Source: an uncultured Thermogutta sp.
GTDB taxonomy: Bacteria; Planctomycetota; Planctomycetia; Pirellulales; Thermoguttaceae
Direction: 5' to 3'
Assembly: GCA_937128505.1 (NCBI GenBank)
Contig: CAKZMM010000027.1
Coordinates: forward strand, 26,383 to 90,382
Length of the DNA: 64,000 bases
Part shown: positions 30,342 through 38,919 of the stretch, piece by piece
Layout: every line of letters begins with the position of its first letter
Position numbering within the stretch: the stretch's first letter is position 1
The notes under the pieces: model-generated
What the model saw: the letters and a program-made list of their open reading frames with translations, nothing else
What the model was told of the DNA's origin: nothing
The model's database searches: none
Translations under genes and position numbers: made by a program

Positions 30342-32429
30342 ATGCGGCGCTGGCAGGATCAGTTGAACCCGGCACAACGGGAAGTAGTGGAAACGCTTTC
30401 GAAACCCATTCTTGTTCTGGCCGGAGCAGGGACCGGAAAAACCCGGGTGATCACTTACCGAATTGCCCGCTTGATCTCAGCCGGGGTGAGCCCCGAAAGG
30501 ATTTTGGCCGTCACTTTCACCAATAAAGCCGCAGCGGAGATGGCCAAACGGGTCGCCGAGCTTCTGGGGTCTGCCCACCGACGTTGTCCACGGCCTGAGG
30601 TCTCTACCTTCCACGCCTATGGGCTTCGGGTCCTCCGGCGTCATAGTGCGCGACTGGGGTATCCCCCTCAGTTTTCGATCTATGACCGTGCCGATCAATT
30701 GGAGGTAGCACGGGCCGCGCTACGCGAGGTCAAAGCCACAGAGGCGGCCCTCCGCCCAGAAGAATTGATCGGTTGGGTGAGCCGCTGGAAAAGCCGCGGC
30801 ATGGACCCGCAGGCAACCGCCGATTCTGCCCAGACGGATAAAGAGTCTCTTGCCGCCGCCGCTTATCGCCGATATCAGCAGCTTTTGCGGCTTCGGGGTG
30901 CCGTGGATTTCGACGATTTATTGTTCCTAGTGGAAAAACTTTTCAGTCTGCACTCGGAGCTTCGGGAGGAAGAGGCTGCGCGGTTTGAACATCTTCTCAT
31001 CGACGAATATCAAGACACCAATCGCAGTCAATACACAATCGCTCGTATGCTGGCGGAAAAGCACCGCAATCTCTGCGTGGTCGGGGACGATGACCAATCG
31101 ATTTACAGTTGGCGAGGGGCAGAGCCGGAACATATCCTGCGTTTCCACCGGGATTGGCCCGATGCCAAAATCGTGCGGCTGGAAAACAACTATCGCTCGC
31201 GGCAGCCAATTCTGGATTGGGCCAATCGGCTGGTGGCCACGAATCGGCACCGTTATCCAAAGCAGTTGCGCGGCCACGACGGCGGCGTAAGCCCGCGGAT
31301 CCTCCAAGCCCACGATGAGGATCATGAGGCCGAGCTCGTAGTGAAAGAAATAGCCGCTCGGGTGCGGCAGCAGAAGATTCGCCCCCGCGATGTGGCGATA
31401 CTCGTCCGCACGAACGATCAGATGCGGCCCTTCGAGCTGCACTTGCGGCGGCAAAAACTTCCGTACTGGCTGGTGGGAGGCCAATCGTTTTATGACCGAA
31501 AGGAGATTCGCGATCTTGCGGCGTATCTGAAGGTAATCCTTAACCCTCGGAACGACGTAGCGCTCCTTCGGATCCTCAATACCCCGCCGCGGGGGATCGG
31601 GCCACAGACGGTCGAACGCCTGCTTCACCAGGCCGTGCAGCGGCTATGCCCCGTGTGGGAGGTGCTCGAAGACGGAGCCGCGGAAAAGCTTTTCGGGCAA
31701 GGGGCTTTGGAGGCTTTAACTCAGTTTCGGCAGCTTATCCTCGGTTTTCAGCACGATTTGCCGCGTCGGCGGTTGGACGATCTGCTTCGCAGACTCGTTG
31801 ACGAGATCCAATACCGCCGCGAAGTGGAACGGTGTTACACCTCGGCCGAGGAACGAGAGCGACGCTGGCAAACCGTTCAGGAGTTTGTTGAATCGGCCGG
31901 GAGTTATTGCCGGAATATTCCCGAGGCAACTCCCGCCGGGTTTCTTCAGGAATTGACCCTTACCAGTTACGATGACGATAGCGATCCGCAAAGCCGACTG
32001 GATCAAGAGGCGGTGGTACTGATGACCCTGCATGCCGCCAAGGGGCTCGAATTTCCGATCGTCTACCTCGTAGGGCTCGAAGAGGGACTTTTGCCCCACC
32101 GAAAAGCCTTAGAACTGCAAACCGATCAAGCCATCGAGGAAGAGCGTCGCCTATGTTACGTCGGGATGACTCGGGCCCAGGAGCAACTGATTCTGAGCTT
32201 TGCCGTCGCGCGGCACAAGCGCGGCAAATTAGTCGAAACGATTCCAAGTCGCTTTTTATACGAGGCGGCGGGCAAAACCGATCACCCCGGCTACCAAGAG
32301 GCGATTTGCGGTATCTCGCGGAGGGCCGCTCAATTAGCCCGCAGCAAGGCCGCCCGGCGCCGGAAAACTCGCTCCTCGGCAAAAAAGGCATCGGCTAAAC
32401 ACCCCAAGCGGCGAAGGTCTCAGCCTTAA
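30342..32429 (+). CDS. ATP-dependent DNA helicase, UvrD/Rep/PcrA family
   Basis: A 695-residue superfamily 1A helicase. Motif I AGAGTGKT is at 27-34. Also seen: Ia AVTFTNKAAAEMA, II LLIDEYQDTN, III GDDDQSIYSWRGAEP, IV LENNYRS, V VVLMTLHAAKGLEF and VI EERRLCYVGMTRAQE. It unwinds 3'-5' in nucleotide excision repair, mismatch repair or fork clearance in the cytoplasm. A basic C-terminal tail (KAARRRKTRSSAKK) may bind DNA or partners. The ATG at 30342 starts the family N-terminus (QLNPAQREVV); a TTG at 30273 in frame is possible but less likely. Single gene. Confidence 0.93.
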   Translation: MRRWQDQLNPAQREVVETLSKPILVLAGAGTGKTRVITYRIARLISAGVSPERILAVTFTNKAAAEMAKRVAELLGSAHRRCPRPEVSTFHAYGLRVLRRHSARLGYPPQFSIYDRADQLEVARAALREVKATEAALRPEELIGWVSRWKSRGMDPQATADSAQTDKESLAAAAYRRYQQLLRLRGAVDFDDLLFLVEKLFSLHSELREEEAARFEHLLIDEYQDTNRSQYTIARMLAEKHRNLCVVGDDDQSIYSWRGAEPEHILRFHRDWPDAKIVRLENNYRSRQPILDWANRLVATNRHRYPKQLRGHDGGVSPRILQAHDEDHEAELVVKEIAARVRQQKIRPRDVAILVRTNDQMRPFELHLRRQKLPYWLVGGQSFYDRKEIRDLAAYLKVILNPRNDVALLRILNTPPRGIGPQTVERLLHQAVQRLCPVWEVLEDGAAEKLFGQGALEALTQFRQLILGFQHDLPRRRLDDLLRRLVDEIQYRREVERCYTSAEERERRWQTVQEFVESAGSYCRNIPEATPAGFLQELTLTSYDDDSDPQSRLDQEAVVLMTLHAAKGLEFPIVYLVGLEEGLLPHRKALELQTDQAIEEERRLCYVGMTRAQEQLILSFAVARHKRGKLVETIPSRFLYEAAGKTDHPGYQEAICGISRRAAQLARSKAARRRKTRSSAKKASAKHPKRRRSQP

Positions 32430-32762
32430 CTCTCGCAGGCTTGGTTCGAACATGCCGTCAGGCCTTAGGCGAAAAGTGACCGGCACTAAAACGCACGGAG
32501 AAAGCCGCGGAAAACTCGCGGGGAAAGCCACTCCTTTCAAAGGCGAAGCACGGGGAGAAGGCACGGCGGAAGCCTAAAAAATCATCGGCTTTTCCCGTAT
32601 CCCACATCCCTTATACGCTCAATTTGTGGCCCCATCTTTCTTGGTAGATTTATTCGCGGCAGCAAATCCATCTACGCGCTTAGTTTTTGCCCTTCCTTTC
32701 CTTTTTCTGAGGCAAGCCGAATGTTTTTCTGAGGCAAGCCGAAGGCTCCGCTAATCTTTCTC
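32430..32762. other. Intergenic region between convergent genes
   Basis: Purine-rich after the helicase stop; contains the 22-base repeat next to the glycosidase stop. No gene seen. Confidence 0.4.
32702..32745. repeat. 22-base tandem repeat, two copies
   Basis: TTTTTCTGAGGCAAGCCGAA opens both units (32702, 32724); only the last two bases differ slightly. It lies 18 bases after the stop of the leftward glycosidase gene. Confidence 0.85.
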
Positions 32763-34835
32763 TCAACCGGTAGGAGCGGGGTTGATTGTCAGAAAGATCA
32801 CACAATGGGGTGGGATTTTGCCTCGGAGTTCGCCGCCGGTTATCTCGGGGGAAAATACTCGGACAAACGGCTGCTGCCGGTCCAGTTTGGGCTCGCCATC
32901 GAGCTGATCGTCGCTGAGGATGACCCCGCGGACCGAACCCGGCCGAAAGTCGCGAAACCGGATGCGCATCGGCACGCTCTGCTGCCACGATCCATTAGCA
33001 ATCACCGCGAAAAGCTGGCTTCCGTCGGCGGTCACCAGCACCGGGGTCAGCGGGCCGGCTAAAGCGCGGTCCTCGCTGGATGCCGGGGTGTGGAAAGGTG
33101 CCATTCCCTCGAAGCTCACTAACTCCGTGCCCAGGTGGCGATTGAAGTGCCAGTACAGCCAATACAGCATGCTTCGGCTTTCCGGGGCATCGGAAAAGAG
33201 GATGGCAAAACCTTGCCCACTCACCCGCGAGAGCATCTGCCAACTACTGGCCCCGTGGAGCATTCCTTCCCGCGCATAGTAAATCATCCGGATCGCCCGG
33301 TGTAAAAGGCCCCAAACATTTGCATTACGATTGACGTAGTCGGCCCGCTCCCCATTGGGGCCGGAGGCATGAAGCCCCCACTCGGTATCGAGCTGGTAGA
33401 CCTCGCGGCCAGGATTGTAGGCCCGGATCACCGCATTGAGCCGCAAGATGTGATCCAGCACGCGCATGTTCTCGGTAATCACCACCTCCTCGAAGGGCTG
33501 ACGGAAAATCCAAGCGTCCGCGTAGTAGTGACCGACCACAAAATCGTATCGACCGGCGGCTAATTTCAGGACGAGATTCCCCCAACGGACATTTTGCGGG
33601 TGGATGGCAATTCCCACTTGGTGTTCGGGGGCTACTTCGCGAATGGCTTGGCTTACCCGTTGAAAATGCTCCACATAATCGGTCGGTGTGGGAAAGGCCT
33701 TCCCCATGTAAGGCTCGTTGGCAATCTCCCAGAAGCGGAACCCATATCCCTTTTCCAGCGAATGCCGCACGGCACGGGCCCAGTCCTCCGGCGGAAGTTT
33801 GCTGTCGGCGGATTGCTCCTCCAGTTCGATGACAGTCCATTCCCGCGGAATGCCAAGCCCCTCGCAGAGCCAGGCGATTTTGTCCAGCGACTCTCCGACG
33901 GAAAATGGCTCCGCCCCTACGGCGTAGAAACGGGTCATCGGTAGCCGCAACTCGCGGATCGCCCTATGCAGCGATTCCGGCAAGGTGAATCGGCCTTGAC
34001 GATCGAAAGGCTGGCCCGTCCACCCCGCCACCCGGTGAAAGGAGATTCCCGAAATCTGCCGGTTCGCTTTGCCCCAGCGGCGAGCGAAATCAATCGTCAA
34101 ATCCAGCGAATGACCCGGCGTCAACCGGTGATTGAGCGGTTTGTAATCGACCTCGCTTAACCGCAGTAGCGGGGGAGTAGTGCTCGGGTAAGACGTGACC
34201 CGAATATCATCCACCCAAAGTGTGCCTTGTTGACGGCGATCTCGGACCGCCTCGAAACCCAGCAGCCAATACGGCGATTCGTCGGCAAAAAAGTCCAACC
34301 CTTCTTCAAATTCGAAACTGAAAGGTTTCCACGTCGGCTGAACTTCCAGGATAAAGCGCCCTGGTGATGGAGCATCTTTCAAGGGCCGAACGCTCCGATA
34401 AGCATGAATGGCGAAGACCGCTTGCCGCGATTGATCGGCCCGGACCCAGAAGCTGATCTGGTACTTCCGACGCGGCTGCGGGCGGATGGCGTGAGTGGGA
34501 TCGGTCACCACATAGTTGTTTGAACCTGCCGGATGGAAGATCCGCAGGCACGCTCGGCCCGTGTGGGGGTTCTCTAAATCCCGGACAAAATGCTCCGGAT
34601 TCTTCGTGCTGGGGGGGCCCCAAATACTCCAACCGGGCGGGGGCTTGCTCGGGCTTTCAGCTTCAAAATCACCGTTGAAAACAGGAATCTCGTTACTTAA
34701 ACCCGGTATTTGCGTTTCTCCACTACTCGCGAAAGACTGTCCCCCTAATGCCCACAGGCTCGCCGTGTCCCACGCGGCGATCGAAATGGCTAACGCTAAA
34801 GCGAAGCCGTACCAAGCACGATACCGTTGGACCAT
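32763..34835 (-). CDS. Exported clan GH-A glycosidase with N-terminal carbohydrate-binding domain
   Basis: A 690-residue protein. The signal (WYGFALALAISIAAWDTASL) is followed by a CBM4/9-like jelly roll (VFNGDFEAE, KYQISFWVRAD, TLWVDDIRVTS, about residues 45-225), then a TIM barrel. Clan GH-A catalytic acids are visible: E374 in FWEIANEPYM (acid/base, NEP motif) and E485 in YQLDTEWG (nucleophile), 111 residues apart. A beta-sandwich follows. This layout fits GH39/GH51-type arabinofuranosidases or xylosidases; the exact family is uncertain. ATG 34835 is preferred over the frame's earlier start. Upstream lies a perfect inverted repeat. It fits the nearby xylose and fucose isomerase genes. Confidence 0.8.
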   Translation of the reverse strand: MVQRYRAWYGFALALAISIAAWDTASLWALGGQSFASSGETQIPGLSNEIPVFNGDFEAESPSKPPPGWSIWGPPSTKNPEHFVRDLENPHTGRACLRIFHPAGSNNYVVTDPTHAIRPQPRRKYQISFWVRADQSRQAVFAIHAYRSVRPLKDAPSPGRFILEVQPTWKPFSFEFEEGLDFFADESPYWLLGFEAVRDRRQQGTLWVDDIRVTSYPSTTPPLLRLSEVDYKPLNHRLTPGHSLDLTIDFARRWGKANRQISGISFHRVAGWTGQPFDRQGRFTLPESLHRAIRELRLPMTRFYAVGAEPFSVGESLDKIAWLCEGLGIPREWTVIELEEQSADSKLPPEDWARAVRHSLEKGYGFRFWEIANEPYMGKAFPTPTDYVEHFQRVSQAIREVAPEHQVGIAIHPQNVRWGNLVLKLAAGRYDFVVGHYYADAWIFRQPFEEVVITENMRVLDHILRLNAVIRAYNPGREVYQLDTEWGLHASGPNGERADYVNRNANVWGLLHRAIRMIYYAREGMLHGASSWQMLSRVSGQGFAILFSDAPESRSMLYWLYWHFNRHLGTELVSFEGMAPFHTPASSEDRALAGPLTPVLVTADGSQLFAVIANGSWQQSVPMRIRFRDFRPGSVRGVILSDDQLDGEPKLDRQQPFVRVFSPEITGGELRGKIPPHCVIFLTINPAPTG

Positions 34836-35592
34836 TCTTCCCTCGCTTGCCAAAACCAAGACTCTTATTCCTCGCAGATAAGCACGGCGGATTCACTTTC
34901 CTATGCCATCCGGGGCCTGCCTACGAAGTTCATTCATTAGTGATCCGCAGCAATCCGTTTGATGCGAGAAACTCCGTAGATAATCCGACGCACTCCAATA
35001 TGATTCTCATATGATTCTTCATATGAGTCTAATCGCACGAATCAACTTGCCATTTAAAATTGCTATTTTAGACGGTAATGCTTGGACATTCAAAACGACC
35101 GCGATTAGCTGCGCAACCCCATTTCGACCGCACCCCGATTAACCCGAAGTGATCCACCCGAATGTGGAGACAATGTTCCCATACCACGTTAACGATGTTA
35201 TAGAACGTTCATGCGACTTGTTAAAAATGGTATAGAACCGTCATGCCACTTCATGGATAAACCCCAAGAAAATGACCGGAATGCCCAGAAAGCCCGGGGC
35301 ATCCCCTCTCGTGGGCATATTTCACCCACTGCATTCCAAAAGAAGACCATCGCATTCCCAAAGAAAACCAAAGCCAAGTGGACGCTCCGCAGCAATCTGC
35401 AATTATTTGCTGCGGCAGCAATCCGCAGAATTTTGCCGGCGGCAATCCCCCACGTTTCAACGTCCGGCGACCAACCTCGGGGCATTTGGCATCCCCGGGA
35501 TAACGCTGACTCATGTGCCGGCATTGGAATAAGCTCTACCGCAACCGCCGATCGTTGTCGGCCGGAAACTTGCCGGCAAACCGAGCCCGGCC
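34836..35592. other. Intergenic region
   Basis: Upstream of the glycosidase and downstream of the fucose isomerase-like gene. Holds the inverted repeat at 35006-35027 and degenerate direct repeats near 35197-35260 (TATAGAAC.GTCATGC, twice) and 35328-35372 (GCATTCC.AAAGAA, twice). Confidence 0.4.
35006..35027. promoter_or_regulatory. Perfect 9-bp inverted repeat upstream of the glycosidase
   Basis: CTCATATGA-TTCT-TCATATGAG, about 170 bases before the glycosidase start. The symmetry and position suggest an operator; no regulator is encoded nearby, so this is inference. Confidence 0.45.
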
Positions 35593-37005
35593 CTAAGCCG
35601 CCTCATTGACCAGCTCGACCTTGGCAAAGCGGCAGAAGCGCTCCAAGTCCTTGGTCAAATCTCCGTAGCAGGTCACGCGGTGCAGACCATGCGCCCAATT
35701 CTGCCAAAGCTTCTCGGCATCGCCGTCGACCTTTACGGTAATCTTGGTGCGGCAACCGCGGGGCAGATCCGGAGCCTCGATGATGTCCCCCGTGAAATAG
35801 TGAATCAATTCTTCGGTAGCGAGGATCGCCGTGGTGGTCTTCCGACCCACTTCCATGAAGACCTGGCACACCGCCCCTTCCTGCCGCTCCATGATCGAAC
35901 GAAGCCGATACGGGGCAGCTTTGCCTGCCGGGCCATCCATCTTCGGCGTACCCATGCAGTGGGCCAAGACGATGGCTCCGCGGGAAACATCCATCGTCGG
36001 ATCGTTGCAAAAACCGGGCCTTCCTACCAAACCCTGAAAGACAAGCTGTGTCATGGCGGAGCGGAGGTCCGATTCGCACATGCCGCCCATCCCCATGTTG
36101 TTCATGCGGGCATGGCTGATGCACGGGTAAGCCGGCAGTTGCCGCCACATGCTGCCGTAGCAATCCACGGTCACCATGACGGCGTTTTCCTCGTCGGCAA
36201 TTTTCTCCAAGGCCAAAGCCAGTTTGCAGGAACGGAAAATCTCATCTTCATCGGGTTCGACCACCTTCTCTGCCCCTTCGATCCATTGCTTGGCCTCGCT
36301 ACGAGCCAGCTCGTCGGGGATGGTTTCATAAGCCTGGAGGACCCGCTCCCGACTTACGGGCAGGATTGTGGTCCCGAACTTGTTCTTGAATCGCTCGGCC
36401 AAAGCCGAAAAATCACGCGTAGTGACATTCAGAATGATCGCCTCACGAAGGTGATGCATAGCACGAATGGGGCGGACGGCAACCGCCAGATCGTTCAGAT
36501 CGCCAGAAAGGATGGCCTCGAAAACGGGCACTTCCCGACGCAGGGCACCATAACCGGTCCATTCATGTCCCGAGTAAGGCTGCGCGAAGAGCACGGTCGG
36601 CTTCTCGGCCTTAAGCACCTCGCGCAAAATCGGGGGAATTCCCATCGAAAGATGAATGGCCAAAATCCCATCGGCTTGCTGCAAAGCCTCGGCTACCTCG
36701 CTCACTTGGCCAGGCTCCGTCAATAAGCGATTGGCCAAGAATTCCACATCGGCGAATTCAGCCCGAGCCTGCTCGAAGTACTGCTCATACCGGGCTATCT
36801 CTTCGTTCAGATCCAATAGCGGGGTGGGCCAAGCGGCTTTGGGTCGGCCAAGGTACAGCTTGGCCACACGCACTTTCGTGCCGCGGCAGCCCGGGCTGAT
36901 AAGGGGCGCCCCACCGGCATGCGCGCACCAGCAGCCCAAACCCAATGCCGCCATTCCGCCCGTCGAAAGCTGCAAAAACTCACGACGTCCCATTTGCATG
37001 GCCAT
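35593..37005 (-). CDS. Tat-exported L-fucose isomerase-like protein
   Basis: A 470-residue protein. The N-terminus MGRREFLQLSTGGMAALGLG is a twin-arginine signal. The body resembles the L-fucose/L-arabinose isomerase fold (VRVAKLYLGRP, LAIHLSMGIPPILREV, VTVDCYGSMWRQLPAYPC, NDPTMDVSRG, LAHCMGTPKMDG). Family enzymes interconvert aldose and ketose with Mn; exported planctomycete paralogues may act on other substrates. GGGAGGG stands ten bases before the ATG, fixing the start. Part of a minus-strand run of sugar genes from 42.7 to 32.8 kb, though each is separated by 400-750 bases. Confidence 0.8.
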   Translation of the reverse strand: MAMQMGRREFLQLSTGGMAALGLGCWCAHAGGAPLISPGCRGTKVRVAKLYLGRPKAAWPTPLLDLNEEIARYEQYFEQARAEFADVEFLANRLLTEPGQVSEVAEALQQADGILAIHLSMGIPPILREVLKAEKPTVLFAQPYSGHEWTGYGALRREVPVFEAILSGDLNDLAVAVRPIRAMHHLREAIILNVTTRDFSALAERFKNKFGTTILPVSRERVLQAYETIPDELARSEAKQWIEGAEKVVEPDEDEIFRSCKLALALEKIADEENAVMVTVDCYGSMWRQLPAYPCISHARMNNMGMGGMCESDLRSAMTQLVFQGLVGRPGFCNDPTMDVSRGAIVLAHCMGTPKMDGPAGKAAPYRLRSIMERQEGAVCQVFMEVGRKTTTAILATEELIHYFTGDIIEAPDLPRGCRTKITVKVDGDAEKLWQNWAHGLHRVTCYGDLTKDLERFCRFAKVELVNEAA

Positions 37006-37399
37006 GGTTCACGCCCTCCCTTCTTGGTTTGAGTGGGTTACCGATAGGCTCCCTTAGCTGCGGTTTGACCCCACGAAAGCTCCCCTGCTTTACGAGAAAC
37101 ACCCGCGAAATTTCAAACTGTAAACCGAAAGGCAGGATTTGTAACTTGACCCGTTTTTGGGCCAATCAGTTAACTGTATTTAAGAAATGTCTCTGTTCCT
37201 TGCATTCGGCGGTCATCGAGCAGGCTATTTTCCGCGCGTTCTCCCTCGCTCCACGTGATGCCGTATACAGTTTCAGACAAAATATTCGCAAACTATTCTT
37301 GCGAAATACTCCGCAGATGTGCGCAAAAGATATTCGCAAAATATCCTGAAGAATACCGCAAGTATCCCAGCAAACTACCGCAGGTATCCCAAAAGCCGG
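37006..37399. other. Intergenic region
   Basis: No gene. The left-facing fucose isomerase-like promoter should lie here; the right half is filled by the 22-base array next to the dehydrogenase stop. Confidence 0.4.
37282..37395. repeat. Degenerate 22-base tandem array, about five units
   Basis: Units at 37282, 37330, 37352 and 37374 are 22 bases; a 26-base unit lies at 37304. Shared core is (C/T)CGCA(A/G)..TAT(T/C)C. It ends five bases from the stop codon of the dehydrogenase gene. Confidence 0.7.
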
Positions 37400-38461
37400 T
37401 CAATGAGATCGAGCATGAGGGCAAACCAGCACCTTAGAGAATAAACCGCTTTGCTGGTGCATTTGACGGAGTGTCTCAATCGCTTCCTCTAGGCCCACGC
37501 GGTGGCTGATCAAAGGTTCCACCTGAATGGTTCCCCGGGCCATGGCTTGTAAGCTCGTGTGCCAATCGTCCTTATTGCCGGTGACACTGAAGTCGGAGTT
37601 CCACGTGCCGAGCACGGTCAATTCCCGCCGCATCACCTGCGAAATTAACGAGGCGGACAAAGTGACGTCAGCCGCCGGATTTCCTAACAGCACGACACGG
37701 CCGGATTGACCCGCCGCCTGAAGTGCCTGCACGGTGGTTGCCGGCACTCCGGCTGCCTCGATGCAAACATCCGCGCCGACACCATCCGTCAATCGGGCCA
37801 CCGCTTGCTCGGGCGATTCTTGCCGTGCGTCATAAACGTTAGTAAAACCAAGCGATGCGGCCATGGCAAGTTTCTGCGGAACGATATCGAAAAGGATCAG
37901 TCGCTCGGCCCCCAATGCCCGCGCCCATTGCGCCACCAGCAGTCCGATCGGACCCAGGCCGAAAACCGCAACGCTTTCCCCCGCAAAGCATCCGCCGGCG
38001 CGGCGTAGGGCATGGAGGGCCACGGCAGCCGGTTCGGTCATCGCCCCCGCCTCAAGAGAGACATCTGCCGGAATCTTCAGCAGGTTTCGAGCCGGTGCCC
38101 GCACAAACTGAGCGAATCCCCCATCGGTCCGCGAGCCCAAATAATCGTAATCCCGACATTGGACATATTGGCCGCGCTCGCATGCCCGGCATTTCCCGCA
38201 CCAAATCAGGGGAAAGACCGCCACCCGATCCCCCGGCTGCACCCCCTCGACATCCGGCCCACACTCTTCAACCGTTCCGGCGATTTCGTGTCCGCAAACT
38301 AGCGGAAACCGGTAGGTGCCTTTCACAAACACCCGGGGAATATCCGAGCCACATACCCCGCAAAAACCCACGCGTACCAGGACCTCCCCCGAAGCCGGTG
38401 TGGGGCGACTGAGCTCGGCAATCCTTAAATGTCCGATCTGCTCAAGTAATAACGCTTTCAT
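37400..38461 (-). CDS. Zinc-dependent alcohol/polyol dehydrogenase, GatD-like
   Basis: A 353-residue medium-chain dehydrogenase. The catalytic zinc site is C-GVCGSD and CGHEIAGTVEECG; the structural zinc lobe holds four Cys (WCGKCRACERGQYVQC). The NAD(P) loop is FGLGPIGLL. The C-terminal GTWNSDF, then a DDWH, is typical of galactitol-1-phosphate 5-dehydrogenase-type enzymes and relatives. It probably oxidises a sugar alcohol or its phosphate to a ketose in the cytoplasm. ATG at 38461 is used; a TTG three codons earlier is in frame. It lies between the fucose isomerase-like and epimerase-Rpe genes, fitting pentose or deoxyhexose catabolism. Confidence 0.88.
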   Translation of the reverse strand: MKALLLEQIGHLRIAELSRPTPASGEVLVRVGFCGVCGSDIPRVFVKGTYRFPLVCGHEIAGTVEECGPDVEGVQPGDRVAVFPLIWCGKCRACERGQYVQCRDYDYLGSRTDGGFAQFVRAPARNLLKIPADVSLEAGAMTEPAAVALHALRRAGGCFAGESVAVFGLGPIGLLVAQWARALGAERLILFDIVPQKLAMAASLGFTNVYDARQESPEQAVARLTDGVGADVCIEAAGVPATTVQALQAAGQSGRVVLLGNPAADVTLSASLISQVMRRELTVLGTWNSDFSVTGNKDDWHTSLQAMARGTIQVEPLISHRVGLEEAIETLRQMHQQSGLFSKVLVCPHARSH

Positions 38462-38919
38462 CTTCGGCAATTCAGTCTTTTTGAGAGAATTTCAACCCGT
38501 AGATTTTCAAACGATCATGCGCGCTCGATCCAGCAACTCCACAGAGCAAATCTACCGTGTGCCTTTTTACCGATCCTGCTTGCGCGCAGGGCTCTCATCC
38601 AATGCCTCCCGGCAGCCGCTGCCGCACTAGCACTTTCTCCAAGCGCGACGAGGTTTTGCCCAGGGGCTCCCGTAGTACATCTTCTTAGGAAAGACGTCTC
38701 CCATCCATGCCTAGCGCTTACCGATTGAAGCTTGCCAGGGTCCCGGCACAAAGCAGACGCATAACTGGCACAAAATTGAATGATAACTGGCACAAAGCGG
38801 AATCATGATCGGCAAAAATAGGATCATGACTGGCGCGAAACTAGGATCATGGCCGGTACAAAATAGTATCATATTCGGCGCCTCGAAGGCCGCGAAAAGA
38901 AGCCGACTTCCCGCCGGGA
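38462..38919. other. Intergenic region
   Basis: No gene. The six-unit 22-base array occupies its right third; the remainder should hold the dehydrogenase promoter. Confidence 0.4.
38744..38875. repeat. 22-base tandem array, six units
   Basis: Units start at 38744, 38766, 38788, 38810, 38831 and 38854 (lengths 21-23). Consensus (T/C)GGCACAAA then a variable stretch ending GGATCATGA. It lies 45 bases past the stop of the epimerase-Rpe gene. No unique spacers, so not a CRISPR. Confidence 0.85.

Noticed and set aside
38744..38875. Array considered as a CRISPR
   Set aside because: Units of 21-23 bases follow each other without unique spacers and no cas gene is near. The same holds for the array at 49081-49195.
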